A stretch of 64,000 nt of DNA, taken from contig NZ_NFLL01000001.1 in the NCBI RefSeq assembly GCF_002160895.1, positions 186,001 to 250,000 of the forward strand. The letters are read 5' to 3'. This DNA is from Faecalibacterium sp. An122 (lineage in GTDB: Bacteria > Bacillota > Clostridia > Oscillospirales > Ruminococcaceae). The position numbers and the translations under genes were made by a program. How positions within the stretch are numbered: position 1 is the stretch's first letter; each line of letters opens with the position of its first letter. The notes below the pieces were generated by a model. The model saw nothing but the letters and a program-made list of their open reading frames with translations, had not been told where the DNA came from and searched no databases. Below are positions 20,955 to 29,625 of the stretch, piece by piece.

Positions 20955-21713
20955 ATGGACAAGATTAAGTTTTTGATGTCAGACACCGGAGCAGAGGTCA
21001 CCCCTCTGTGCCGCGAGGCGCTGGAGCAGAAAGGCGTGGACGTGACCGTGGTGGAAAAGGATGGCAGCAAGGTTCTGCAGAAGATGCTCTCCATCCGGCC
21101 CAACGTGGTGCTTCTGGACGCTTTTATGCCCGGACTGGATGCTCTGACCATCAAGCAGCGGTATAACGCCGCAGGGGAGTGGCATACGTCCTTCTTTGTC
21201 ACCGGCGCCTTCCAGAGCGAAGAAATGGTCCAAGAACTGCTGGACGAAGGGTTCTCCTATTATTTTGTGAAGCCCTTTGACGAGAGCGTCCTGGTCAGCC
21301 GCGTGCTGAAAGCCGCGGCCAAGCCGGAGCAGCGCTCTCCCTTTACCACCGCCGACAGCGACGAGGTGACAGTTACCGAGATCCTCCATCAGATCGGCGT
21401 CCCCGCCCACATTAAGGGCTACCAGTATCTGCGGGAAGCCATCCTGATGGCGGTGGACACGCCGGATTACATCAACGCCGTCACCAAGCGGCTGTACCCC
21501 GATATCGCCCAGAAGAACGCCACCACCGCCAGCCGGGTGGAGCGCGCCATCCGCCACGCCATCGAAGTGGCCTGGGACCGCGGCGACGTGGATACCCTCA
21601 ACCGCTATTTCGGCTATACCATCCACAATATGCGGGGCAAGCCCACCAACAGTGAATTCATCGCCATGATTGCCGACAAAATCCGTCTGGACAAAAAACA
21701 GCGGATTGGCTGA
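20955..21713 (+). CDS. spo0A: Spo0A, sporulation transcription factor (receiver pocket altered)
   Basis: A 252-residue response regulator. The C-terminal effector domain is unmistakable: [29 protein letters not shown] and [14 protein letters not shown] match the DNA-binding core. The receiver keeps Asp55 ([10 protein letters not shown]), the switch Thr (FFVTGAF) and Lys (YFVKPFD). The N-terminal acidic pair of Bacillus Spo0A (Asp10-Asp11) reads Ser9-Asp10-Thr11 here, so the second, metal-binding aspartate is missing. The interdomain linker is short. ATG 20955 has GGAGGAG upstream. Spo0A is the master regulator of sporulation entry, and in Clostridia is phosphorylated directly by orphan kinases. 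Confidence 0.93.
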   Translation: MDKIKFLMSDTGAEVTPLCREALEQKGVDVTVVEKDGSKVLQKMLSIRPNVVLLDAFMPGLDALTIKQRYNAAGEWHTSFFVTGAFQSEEMVQELLDEGFSYYFVKPFDESVLVSRVLKAAAKPEQRSPFTTADSDEVTVTEILHQIGVPAHIKGYQYLREAILMAVDTPDYINAVTKRLYPDIAQKNATTASRVERAIRHAIEVAWDRGDVDTLNRYFGYTIHNMRGKPTNSEFIAMIADKIRLDKKQRIG

Positions 21714-21742
21714 ACCTATCCTCACTCTGCATCCCCAGCGCA

Positions 21743-21783
21743 GCAAAAGCGGACTGTCCGAACCAAAGGCAGCCCGCTTTTGC
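21743..21783 (+). terminator. Stem-loop after spo0A
   Basis: GCAAAAGCGG (21743-21752) pairs perfectly with CCGCTTTTGC (21774-21783) around a 21-nt loop. No T-run follows, so termination is uncertain; it could be a 3'-end stabiliser. Confidence 0.45.
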
Positions 21784-21845
21784 CGCGTTCGGGGCAGAAA
21801 GTGGGGAAAAGGCGAAATTTTATGAAGAACAAGGGCATTTTCCTC

Positions 21846-21873
21846 TTGCATTTTCTGAATTCCGTGCTATAAT
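21846..21873 (+). promoter_or_regulatory. Promoter of rpmE
   Basis: TTGCAT (21846-21851), 16-nt spacer, TGC-extended TATAAT (21868-21873). Confidence 0.75.
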
Positions 21874-21988
21874 ACTATAGCAATCGTTCCGAAGGCCGCT
21901 CGACGGGGTAGCCGAAATTGAAGGTTGTGATGGGCACATACATGGAATATGGCCCCTATTTGTCAGAACCAGAAATGAGGTGAATCGT

Positions 21989-22189
21989 ATGAAACAGGGT
22001 ATCCATCCCAACTACGTTGACTGCACCATCACCTGTGCGTGCGGCAATGTGATCCAGACCCGCTCTACCAAGCCCGAGATCCACGTTGAAGTTTGCTCCA
22101 AGTGCCATCCTTTCTACACTGGTAAGCAGAAGCTGGTTGATACCGGCGGACGTGTGGACCGCTTCAATCGTCGTTTTGGCCGCAAGTAA
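21989..22189 (+). CDS. rpmE: 50S ribosomal protein L31 (zinc-binding form)
   Basis: A 66-residue ribosomal protein. Cys16, Cys18, Cys36 and Cys39 form the zinc site of the C+ type. The begin [10 protein letters not shown] and the end [12 protein letters not shown] are typical. I start it at ATG 21989 behind GAGGTGAAT; an upstream in-frame ATG at 21980 overlaps that site. The 110-nt leader between promoter and start may be regulatory. Single gene with strong terminator. Confidence 0.96.
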   Translation: MKQGIHPNYVDCTITCACGNVIQTRSTKPEIHVEVCSKCHPFYTGKQKLVDTGGRVDRFNRRFGRK

Positions 22190-22209
22190 TTTATATTTTG
22201 CAGCTGTTG

Positions 22210-22242
22210 CACCGCTCTCCCAACCGGAGAGCGGTGTTTTTT
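22210..22242 (+). terminator. Terminator of rpmE
   Basis: CACCGCTCTCC (22210-22220) pairs with GGAGAGCGGTG (22226-22236), followed by six T. Confidence 0.95.
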
Positions 22243-22342
22243 ATTGTCACATAAGGGAATTTACACCACTCTGCCTTATTTTGAACACATTTGCATCCTA
22301 TAGTATGTATGATTCCAAACAAACTGAAAGGAGCATTTGCCA

Positions 22343-23314
22343 GTGATCGAAGTGTCGCATCTGACCAGGGAGTACAGCGGCCGTCCGGCGGTGAGTGATT
22401 TGTCCTTCACCGTGGAGGACGGACAAGTCTACGGCCTGCTGGGTCCCAATGGAGCGGGAAAATCGACCATTATGAACATCATCACCGGGTACCTTGCCGC
22501 CACCAGCGGGACGGTAACGGTGGACGGACACCCATTGCCTGAGGAGGCCGACGCAGCCAAAGCCTGCATCGGCTATCTGCCCGAAACGCCGCCCCTCTAC
22601 CCCGAAATGACGGTGCGGGAATATCTGACCTTTGCCGCCGAGCTGAAAGGGGTCAAGCGGGCCGAGCGCACCGCCCAGGTGGAAAAGGCCGCCCGCCGCA
22701 CCGGTCTGACCGACGTGATGCCCCGGCTGATCCGCAACCTGTCCAAAGGCTATCGCCAGCGAGTGGGCATTGCCCAGGCACTGCTGGGCCACCCCAAGGT
22801 GATTATTCTGGACGAGCCGACGGTGGGCCTGGACCCGGCGCAGGTCATTGAGATCCGCCGTCTGATCCGGGAACTGGGGCAGGGGCACACGGTGATCCTG
22901 TCCAGCCATATCCTCAGCGAGGTGCAGGCCGTCTGCTCTCAGGTGCTGATTCTCTCCCATGGCCGCCTGGTGGCGGAGGGCACGCCCCAGGAGCTGAGCG
23001 CCCAGCTGAGCCCCCACGGCGTCCTGCACGCCACGGCGCTGGGCAGCCGGGAGGCGGTGGCCGCCGCAGTGCGGGCCGTGAAGGGGATTCAGTCGGTGGA
23101 CATTGAGGAGGAAAGCGGCGGGGAGGTCACCTTCACCGCCCGCAGCGGCTCGGGCGAAGATCTGCGGGCCGCGGTCAGCCAGGCGCTGGCCGCCGCGGGC
23201 TGCGCCGTCCTGAATCTGACCGCCGAAACCCGCAGCCTGGAGGACGTGTTCCTCGAACTGACCGAATCCGAACAGGCGGACAACGCCGGCCAGACCGAAG
23301 GGGAGGAGGAGTAA
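22343..23314 (+). CDS. ABC transporter ATP-binding protein, GldA/CcmA-like
   Basis: A 323-residue ATPase. Walker A LGPNGAGKST, signature NLSKGYRQRVGIAQ, Walker B VIILDEPTVGLDP and the switch SSHIL are all intact, so it should hydrolyse ATP. The last 100 residues are the C-terminal extension found in ABC-2 type exporters. I start it at GTG 22343, which has GAAAGGAG 9 nt upstream; a TTG at 22337 is too close to that site. It heads a four-gene operon with a permease, a GldG-like protein and a DUF4340 protein. Confidence 0.85.
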   Translation: MIEVSHLTREYSGRPAVSDLSFTVEDGQVYGLLGPNGAGKSTIMNIITGYLAATSGTVTVDGHPLPEEADAAKACIGYLPETPPLYPEMTVREYLTFAAELKGVKRAERTAQVEKAARRTGLTDVMPRLIRNLSKGYRQRVGIAQALLGHPKVIILDEPTVGLDPAQVIEIRRLIRELGQGHTVILSSHILSEVQAVCSQVLILSHGRLVAEGTPQELSAQLSPHGVLHATALGSREAVAAAVRAVKGIQSVDIEEESGGEVTFTARSGSGEDLRAAVSQALAAAGCAVLNLTAETRSLEDVFLELTESEQADNAGQTEGEEE

Positions 23315-23315
23315 G

Positions 23316-24188
23316 ATGACGGCTATATTCAAACGGGAATTCCGCAGCAGCTTCTCCGGCATGATGGGCTGGCTGCTGACCGCCTTTCTCACCGGCACCT
23401 CGGCGCTCTATTTCTTTGCCAATAACCTGGGGTTCGGTCTGACCGACTTCGGCTACTATACCCTGTACCAGACGGTTTTTGTGCTGCTGGTGTATGTGCC
23501 GGTGCTGGCCATGCGCAGCTTTGCCGAGGAAAAACACAGCCGCACCGATCAGCTTCTTTTGACCAGTCCGGTGTCGGTCTGGGGGATTGTTCTGGGCAAA
23601 TATCTGGCCATGTGCGCCGTCTTCGCGCTGCCCTGCCTGATGGATGCCCTGCTGATCGGGGTTCTGCGGGCGCTTGGCTCCACCAACACCGCTCTTCTGT
23701 CCAATTTCTCCAGCCTGCTCTGCTATTATCTGCTGGGCTGTGCGGCCATTGCCATCTGTGAATTCCTCTCCAGCCTGACCGAAAACCAGATCATCGCCGC
23801 GGTGATGGGATTTGGCGCTCTGCTGCTGGCCTACCTGATGCCGGGCCTGCGCAGCCTGTTCAATGCGGGCAGCGTCATGGCTCTGGTGGTCTTTACGGTG
23901 CTGGCTGCCGCGGTTTCGCTCTGGGCCGGCCTGCGCAGCCGCAGCCTCACGCTGGGATGCTTCCTGTTCGCCGCATTGGCGGCCTGCATCTCGGTGCTGT
24001 TCACCGTCCGCAGCGCCTGGCTCACCGAGGCTTTCAGCTCGGTGCTGGGGGCTCTGGCCCTGTTCTCTCCCTTTGAGGACTTTGTCAATGGCAGCTTCTC
24101 GCTGCCGTCTCTGGTGTATTACATCAGCGTGGCAGGGCTGTTCCTCTTCTTTACGGCGCAGGGCATTGAAAAGCGCCGCTGGAACTGA
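23316..24188 (+). CDS. ABC-2 type permease (GldF-like)
   Basis: A 290-residue membrane protein with about six hydrophobic helices. It opens FKREFRSSFSGMMGWL, typical of ABC-2/GldF permeases, and has EEKHSRTDQLLLTSPVS after the second helix, the hallmark of this group. It begins 1 nt after the ATPase stop and so is translationally coupled. It would form the transmembrane channel for the ATPase encoded upstream. Substrate unknown. In Bacteroidetes the Gld version supports gliding; in Firmicutes the role is not established. Confidence 0.85.
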   Translation: MTAIFKREFRSSFSGMMGWLLTAFLTGTSALYFFANNLGFGLTDFGYYTLYQTVFVLLVYVPVLAMRSFAEEKHSRTDQLLLTSPVSVWGIVLGKYLAMCAVFALPCLMDALLIGVLRALGSTNTALLSNFSSLLCYYLLGCAAIAICEFLSSLTENQIIAAVMGFGALLLAYLMPGLRSLFNAGSVMALVVFTVLAAAVSLWAGLRSRSLTLGCFLFAALAACISVLFTVRSAWLTEAFSSVLGALALFSPFEDFVNGSFSLPSLVYYISVAGLFLFFTAQGIEKRRWN

Positions 24189-24202
24189 AAGGAGGCCCGA
24201 CG

Positions 24203-25651
24203 ATGAACAAAGAATCCAAACTGCGCCGCCTTTTTGCCGCACCGGCGGACGGCGGACGCATCTTCCGCAATGGCCTGTACTCCACCGCCATCCTGGCGGC
24301 GGCCGTGGTGCTGGTGATCCTCATCAATCTGATTGTCCAGGCCATCCCCACCACATACACCGAGTTTGACCTGTCCGAGGGCGGCCTGTACACCCTGAGT
24401 GATACCTCCGTCCAGGTGGCGGAGGGCCTGACCCAGGATGTGACCATCTACTATCTGTGCGAAACCGGCAGCGAAGATGCCATCATCACCCGGCTGCTGG
24501 ACCAGTACGCAGCTTCCAGCAGCCACATTCACTGGGAACAGAAGGACCCCGCCCTGTATCCCACCTTTGCCTCACAGTACGGGGCCGAGCAGGTCTCGGG
24601 CGGCAGCCTGATCCTGGACGCCGGCACCGGCAGCGATGTGCTGGACGCGGTGGACTTTTACGTCTACGACTACTCCGACTATTACAATTATAGTGTCCGC
24701 TTTGACGGCGAACAGCAGATCACCTCGTCGCTGTACCGCCTGACCAGCGGGGAAGCCAGCCAGGCCTACTACACCACCAACCACGGGGAACGGCCCCTGT
24801 CGGATACCCTGGTGGATGCCCTGGAGGCCCAGAATATCCAGCCTCAGGAACTGAACCTGTTGAGCAGCACCATTCCCGAGGACTGCGACCTTCTCATCAT
24901 CAACTGTCCCGCCAGCGATTTCACCGGTCCGGAGGGCGCGGTGGATGAAATCGGCATGCTGGAGGAATATCTGGCCGCCGGCGGCAAGGTTCTGCTCACC
25001 ACCGACGCATACTACAGCACCCCCAACCTGGATGCGGTTATGGCTGCGTTTGGACTGTTCCGGGTGGACGGTCTGATTGTGGAAGGGGATGCCAACCACA
25101 GCCTGTACGGCTACAGCTATTATCTGCTGCCCGATTACGCCATCACCACTGAGAGCACCGCCCTGGATGGCCTGGATACCAGCGCCTACCTGCTGCTGCA
25201 GATGGCCCAGGGCATCCAGATCACCCAGAACGACAGTGTCACCGCCGAGCCTCTGCTGACCACTTCCTCGGCCGCCTACAGCAAGACGGCGGGCTATGAG
25301 ATGACCACCACCGACAAGGAGGAGGGCGACATCGACGGACCCTTCAACCTGGCGGTGTGGGCCCAGAACGACACCACCGGCGCCCAGGTGATTTGGGCGG
25401 GCTGCTCCAACATGGATGACGACACCCTGTATATGAGTGTTCCGGGCAACTGTGATTTCCTGGTGGGCTGCGCCGCCTCTCTGACCGGCCAGTCCAGCGA
25501 CATCCTGATTGACGCCAAGGCACTGGAGGCCGACCAGCTGACCATCCCGGCCGGTACGGCCACCGTGGTGGGTCTGGTGTTCCTGCTGGCGGTTCCGGCA
25601 GGTCTGCTGATCGCCGGCGCAGTGGTTACCATCCGCCGCAGAAGAAGATAA
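24203..25651 (+). CDS. GldG-like ABC-transporter auxiliary protein
   Basis: A 482-residue protein with one N-terminal membrane helix (about 25-47), a large extracytoplasmic domain, and a C-terminal helix (about 450-475) followed by a basic tail RRRRR. The outer domain begins with the SEGGLYTLSDTSVQV motif of the ABC-type uncharacterised auxiliary/DUF7088 group and contains CDLLIINCPASDF and EEYLAAGGKVLLTTD, a glutamine-amidotransferase-like fold without obvious catalytic residues. AAGGAGG precedes the ATG. Always found with the ATPase and permease of this system; it may act as a partner or substrate gate. Confidence 0.8.
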   Translation: MNKESKLRRLFAAPADGGRIFRNGLYSTAILAAAVVLVILINLIVQAIPTTYTEFDLSEGGLYTLSDTSVQVAEGLTQDVTIYYLCETGSEDAIITRLLDQYAASSSHIHWEQKDPALYPTFASQYGAEQVSGGSLILDAGTGSDVLDAVDFYVYDYSDYYNYSVRFDGEQQITSSLYRLTSGEASQAYYTTNHGERPLSDTLVDALEAQNIQPQELNLLSSTIPEDCDLLIINCPASDFTGPEGAVDEIGMLEEYLAAGGKVLLTTDAYYSTPNLDAVMAAFGLFRVDGLIVEGDANHSLYGYSYYLLPDYAITTESTALDGLDTSAYLLLQMAQGIQITQNDSVTAEPLLTTSSAAYSKTAGYEMTTTDKEEGDIDGPFNLAVWAQNDTTGAQVIWAGCSNMDDDTLYMSVPGNCDFLVGCAASLTGQSSDILIDAKALEADQLTIPAGTATVVGLVFLLAVPAGLLIAGAVVTIRRRRR

Positions 25652-25664
25652 GGGAGGGGACTGC

Positions 25665-26672
25665 ATGAAAGCCAAACAGCGCACCTTGCTGATCTTGCTG
25701 GTTCTGGTGGTGCTGGCGGGCGCCGCCCTGGCCCTGCTGACCCGTTCCAACCAGAGAGCGGAACAGGCTGCCAGCGAGGCCGAGGCCGGAACCATCCCGC
25801 TGTCCTCCTTTGCGGTGGACAGCCTGACCGAAATCCAGTACACCTACCAGGGCGAGACCGTCTCGCTGCTCTACGACGGAGAGACCTGGACCCTGGCCGA
25901 CGACCCGGACTACCATCTGGATCAGACCAAGTGCAACACCATGGCCGCCGCTCTGGCTGACCTGAAGGCCAAACGCCAGCTGGACGCCCAGACCGGGGAG
26001 GATTACGGCATGGAGGTTCCTCTGGTCACCGTCACAGTGACGGCGGGCGGAGAGACCAACACCTTCACTTTTGGGGATACCAACACCATCACCGGGGACA
26101 TTTACGTCCAGAAGGAAGGGGACAGCGCCGTCTATACGGCGGCCTCTTCCAAGGTGAGCTGCTTTGAATACGGCAAGGAGGAACTGTTCGGAGCCTTCAA
26201 CCCGGCGGGCATCACTTCCAGCAGCCTGGAAACCATCGACTACACCTATTCCGGCGGCGGGGAGAGTTTCTCGGTCCAGCTCAAGGCCGTGTCGGTGGCC
26301 GCTGACGCGGACAGCTCTGCCAGCGAAGCCGCAGACAGCGCGGCCGACAGTGAGACCTACACCACCGCCTGGCGTCTGGCCGATGAGACCGAAACCGCCC
26401 TCAGTGAGGAGGCGGTCAACGGGATTCTGTCGGCCCTGAGCGGCTATGTGTCGGGGCAGATCACCGGCGCCGACCCGGCGGATTATGGCTTTGATGCCCC
26501 GCTGGTCACCGTCACCGCCTCCGACGGAGAAACCACCTACCAGGTCACCTATGCCTCCGGAACCGACGGCTGTTATATGATGACGGAAGGGGACAGCTCC
26601 ATCTATAAAGTGGACCTCACCGTCCCCGAGGCCTTCCACTATACGGCGGAACAGCTGAAGGCCGCCTCGTAA
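25665..26672 (+). CDS. DUF4340 domain protein, membrane-anchored
   Basis: A 335-residue protein with one N-terminal helix (about 7-23) and a secreted remainder made of two similar halves: each contains a VDSLTEIQYTYQG- or SSSLETIDYTYSG-like strand and a DYGME/DYGFD..PLVTVT motif (near residues 109-122 and 272-285). That duplication is the DUF4340 pattern. Last gene of the Gld-like ABC operon, 13 nt after the GldG-like gene, and closed by a strong terminator. Function unknown; partnership with the transporter is inferred from conserved context. Confidence 0.8.
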   Translation: MKAKQRTLLILLVLVVLAGAALALLTRSNQRAEQAASEAEAGTIPLSSFAVDSLTEIQYTYQGETVSLLYDGETWTLADDPDYHLDQTKCNTMAAALADLKAKRQLDAQTGEDYGMEVPLVTVTVTAGGETNTFTFGDTNTITGDIYVQKEGDSAVYTAASSKVSCFEYGKEELFGAFNPAGITSSSLETIDYTYSGGGESFSVQLKAVSVAADADSSASEAADSAADSETYTTAWRLADETETALSEEAVNGILSALSGYVSGQITGADPADYGFDAPLVTVTASDGETTYQVTYASGTDGCYMMTEGDSSIYKVDLTVPEAFHYTAEQLKAAS

Positions 26673-26702
26673 AAAGCAAGTAAAATTTCATTTTTTCAGC
26701 CA

Positions 26703-26732
26703 GCCCGAGCGCCTCCAGCGCCCGGGCTTTTT
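26703..26732 (+). terminator. Terminator of the Gld-like ABC operon
   Basis: GCCCGAGCGC (26703-26712) pairs with GCGCCCGGGC (26718-26727) with one internal mismatch, followed by TTTTT. Confidence 0.9.
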
Positions 26733-26797
26733 CAATGCCTGCGTTCATTTCAGGGATTCGTCAAAGTTCGGCCGGTTTGGAAACCTTGTTTTGCGAA

Positions 26798-26826
26798 TTG
26801 ACATTTTCTGCACGATTGTTTAAGAT
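26798..26826 (+). promoter_or_regulatory. Promoter of the pot operon
   Basis: Perfect TTGACA (26798-26803), 17-nt spacer, TAAGAT (26821-26826), about 70 nt before potA. Confidence 0.8.
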
Positions 26827-26904
26827 AGACACAGTATGCCGTCTGTGTTCTGCGGCCGGCGTGCGACGCATTGATTCCATGCAAGGGGAGGACTCATCTG
26901 GAAA

Positions 26905-27951
26905 ATGGATAATTCTGTAATCGTATCCCTGCGTGACATCGTAGTGGATTTTGACGGCCAGCGCATCCTGAATGGATTGAACCTGGACATTCACGACAAG
27001 GAATTTGTGACGCTGCTGGGCTCGTCGGGCTGCGGCAAGACCACCACGCTGCGGCTGATTGCCGGCTTTTTGGAGCCCAATGCAGGCCAAATCATCCTGC
27101 ACGGAAAAAACATCACCGGCGTGCCGCCCTACCGGCGGCCGGTGAATACGGTGTTCCAAAAGTACGCCCTGTTCCCGCATCTGAATGTGTTTGAAAACGT
27201 GGCCTTCGGCCTGCGGCTCAAGCACATGGACGAGGACGCCATCCGCACCAAGGTGCGGGACATGCTGGAAGTGGTGGGCCTGAAAGGTTTTGAACGGCGC
27301 AGCATCTCCCAGATGTCGGGCGGCCAGCAGCAGCGCGTGGCCATTGCCCGCAGCCTGGTCAACGAGCCCGAAATCCTTCTGCTGGACGAGCCTCTGGGCG
27401 CGCTGGACCTCAAGCTGCGCAAAGAGATGCAGCTGGAGCTGAAACGTCTGCAGCGGGAAATGAACATCACCTTTATTTATGTCACCCACGACCAGGAAGA
27501 AGCCCTGACCATGTCGGACACCGTGGTGGTCATGAACGGCGGCGTCATCCAGCAGGTGGGCACTCCCGAGGAAATCTATAACGAGCCCAAGAACGCCTTT
27601 GTGGCCGACTTCATCGGCGACTCCAACATCATTGACGGCGTCATGCACCGGGACTTCCTGGTCTCCTTTGCCGGAGTGCAGTTCCCCTGCGTGGACCGCG
27701 GCTTCAAGCCCGAACAGAGCGTCCAGGTGGTGGTCCGTCCCGAGGACATCGAGGTGGTCTCCCCGATGGAAGGCCAGCTGACCGGCGTGGTGGACGACGT
27801 AATTTTCAAGGGCGTTCACTTCGAGATGCATGTGGACTGCGATGGCCGGGAATGGCTGATCCATTCCACCCGCGCCTGCACCCCCGGCGAGCGGATCGGC
27901 ATGTGCATCGGCCCCAATGAGATCCATATTATGGCACGGTCGGAGGGGTGA
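26905..27951 (+). CDS. potA: Spermidine/putrescine ABC transporter, ATP-binding subunit
   Basis: A 348-residue importer ATPase. Walker A GSSGCGKTT, signature MSGGQQQRVAIAR, Walker B ILLLDEPLGALD and the H-loop VTHDQEEA are complete. The TOBE-type C-terminal domain (about 265-348) is characteristic of PotA. FQKYALFPHLNVFENV is the Q-loop region. GGAGGA lies about 12 nt before ATG 26905, wider than usual, but no alternative start is in frame. First gene of potABCD. It energises polyamine uptake across the cytoplasmic membrane. Confidence 0.94.
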   Translation: MDNSVIVSLRDIVVDFDGQRILNGLNLDIHDKEFVTLLGSSGCGKTTTLRLIAGFLEPNAGQIILHGKNITGVPPYRRPVNTVFQKYALFPHLNVFENVAFGLRLKHMDEDAIRTKVRDMLEVVGLKGFERRSISQMSGGQQQRVAIARSLVNEPEILLLDEPLGALDLKLRKEMQLELKRLQREMNITFIYVTHDQEEALTMSDTVVVMNGGVIQQVGTPEEIYNEPKNAFVADFIGDSNIIDGVMHRDFLVSFAGVQFPCVDRGFKPEQSVQVVVRPEDIEVVSPMEGQLTGVVDDVIFKGVHFEMHVDCDGREWLIHSTRACTPGERIGMCIGPNEIHIMARSEG

Positions 27952-27956
27952 AGGGA

Positions 27957-28772
27957 ATGAAAGGATATGATAAACGGCTTGCCGCCCCGTACCTGGTGTG
28001 GATGGCGCTGTTCACGGTCATTCCGCTGCTGATTGTCTGCTACTACGCCCTCACCGACGCCGAAGGCCGCTTCACCCTGGCCAATCTGGTTTCGGTCAGC
28101 GGATACGGTTCGGTATTTGCCCGCAGCCTGCTGCTGGCCATGATTGCCACCGTCATCTGCCTGGTGATTGCCTTCCCGGTGGGATACTTTCTGTCCCGCC
28201 TGCGGGTGAACAAACAGCGGATCATGCAGATGCTGGTGATGCTGCCCATGTGGATGAACTTCCTGCTGCGGACGTACGCCTGGATGGGCCTGTTGAGCAT
28301 CAACGGCCCCATCAACACCCTGCTGGGCCTGTTTGGTCTGGGCCCCTTCAATATGCTCAACACCGCAGGGGCCGTCGTCCTGGGCATGGTCTACAACTAT
28401 GTGCCCTATATGATCCTGCCCCTGTACACCAGCATGACCAAGATCGACCAGAGCATCGTGGAGGCCGCCCAGGACCTGGGTGCCAACACCACCCAGACCC
28501 TGTTCCGGGTCCTGATCCCCATGAGCGTGCCTGGCATCTGCACCGGCATCACCATGGTGTTTGTCCCGGCGGTGTCCACCTTCGTCATCAGCCGAATGCT
28601 GGGCGGCGGCGCCAACCTGCTGATCGGCGACCTGATCGAGATGCAGTTCCTGGGCAACAGCTACAACCTGAATGTGGGTTCGGCCATGAGCCTGGTGCTG
28701 ATGATTATTGTCCTGCTCTGCATGAGCTTTACTTCCAGCTTTGACGAAGACGAAATGGAGGGGGTGTCCTGA
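27957..28772 (+). CDS. potB: Spermidine/putrescine ABC transporter permease PotB
   Basis: A 271-residue permease with about six membrane helices. The binding-protein-dependent transport motif EAAQDLGANTTQTLFRVLIP (about 166-185) docks onto PotA. NFLLRTYAWMGLL is typical of PotB. I start it at ATG 27957, where GGAGGGG stands 8 nt upstream; GTG 27948 would lie within that site. Pairs with PotC to form the channel, and its stop overlaps the potC ATG by one base. Confidence 0.94.
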   Translation: MKGYDKRLAAPYLVWMALFTVIPLLIVCYYALTDAEGRFTLANLVSVSGYGSVFARSLLLAMIATVICLVIAFPVGYFLSRLRVNKQRIMQMLVMLPMWMNFLLRTYAWMGLLSINGPINTLLGLFGLGPFNMLNTAGAVVLGMVYNYVPYMILPLYTSMTKIDQSIVEAAQDLGANTTQTLFRVLIPMSVPGICTGITMVFVPAVSTFVISRMLGGGANLLIGDLIEMQFLGNSYNLNVGSAMSLVLMIIVLLCMSFTSSFDEDEMEGVS

Positions 28773-29611
28773 TGAAAACCAAACATCTCCGCCTGATGCA
28801 GCGGACCTATGTCATCCTGTTTTTCGGGTTCATGTACCTGCCCATTGCCTACATGATCCTGTTCAGCTTCAACGAGAGCAAGGGCTACGCCCTCTTTACC
28901 GGCTTTACCACCAAATGGTATGCCAGCCTGCTGACCAACTCCTCCATCCTGCGGGCCCTAGTGGTGTCGCTGGAGGTGGCGCTGGTCTCGGCCGTGGTGG
29001 CCACGGTGCTGGGCACCGCGGCGTCCCTGGGCATTGCCGGCATGAACCGCACCTCCCGGCTGGTGATCACCAACATCACCTATATCCCGGTGGTCAACCC
29101 CGAAATCATCACCGGTATCTCTCTGATGCTGCTGTTTGTAGCGTATCAGCGGTTTGCAGCAGGGGTGTCCTGGCTGCCGGATACCATCATGGGCATGCCC
29201 ACCCTGTTGATTGCCCATGTGGCCTTCAACGTGCCTTACGTCATCTTCAACGTCAGCCCCAAGCTGCGCCAGCTGGACATCCACCTCTATGAGGCGGCTC
29301 TGGATCTGGGCTGTGCCCCCAAGCAGGCCTTTTTCAAGGTGATTCTGCCCGAGATCAGCCCCGCCATCCTGTCCTCCTTCCTGATCTGCCTGACCTACTC
29401 CATCGACGACTTCATGATCTCCTATTTCAACTGCGGCACCGTCGAGACCCTGCCCATCGCCATCTACTCCATGACCCGCCGCAAGGTCAGCCCTGAGATC
29501 TACGCCCTGTCCACCATCATGTTCGGGGCCATCCTGGCCGTGATTCTGCTGTCCAATGTGCTGGAAGGCCGCCGCTACAAGCGGGACCTGAACGCACAGC
29601 AGCAGATGTGA
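28772..29611 (+). CDS. potC: Spermidine/putrescine ABC transporter permease PotC
   Basis: A 279-residue permease with about six membrane helices. The docking motif EAALDLGCAPKQAFFKVILP sits at about 172-191. TYSIDDFMISYF, a few residues later, is a strongly conserved PotC segment. The start ATG overlaps the potB stop (TGATG), so translation is coupled. Forms the heterodimeric membrane channel with PotB. Confidence 0.94.
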   Translation: MKTKHLRLMQRTYVILFFGFMYLPIAYMILFSFNESKGYALFTGFTTKWYASLLTNSSILRALVVSLEVALVSAVVATVLGTAASLGIAGMNRTSRLVITNITYIPVVNPEIITGISLMLLFVAYQRFAAGVSWLPDTIMGMPTLLIAHVAFNVPYVIFNVSPKLRQLDIHLYEAALDLGCAPKQAFFKVILPEISPAILSSFLICLTYSIDDFMISYFNCGTVETLPIAIYSMTRRKVSPEIYALSTIMFGAILAVILLSNVLEGRRYKRDLNAQQQM

Positions 29612-29625
29612 GGGGAGGGGACAAG

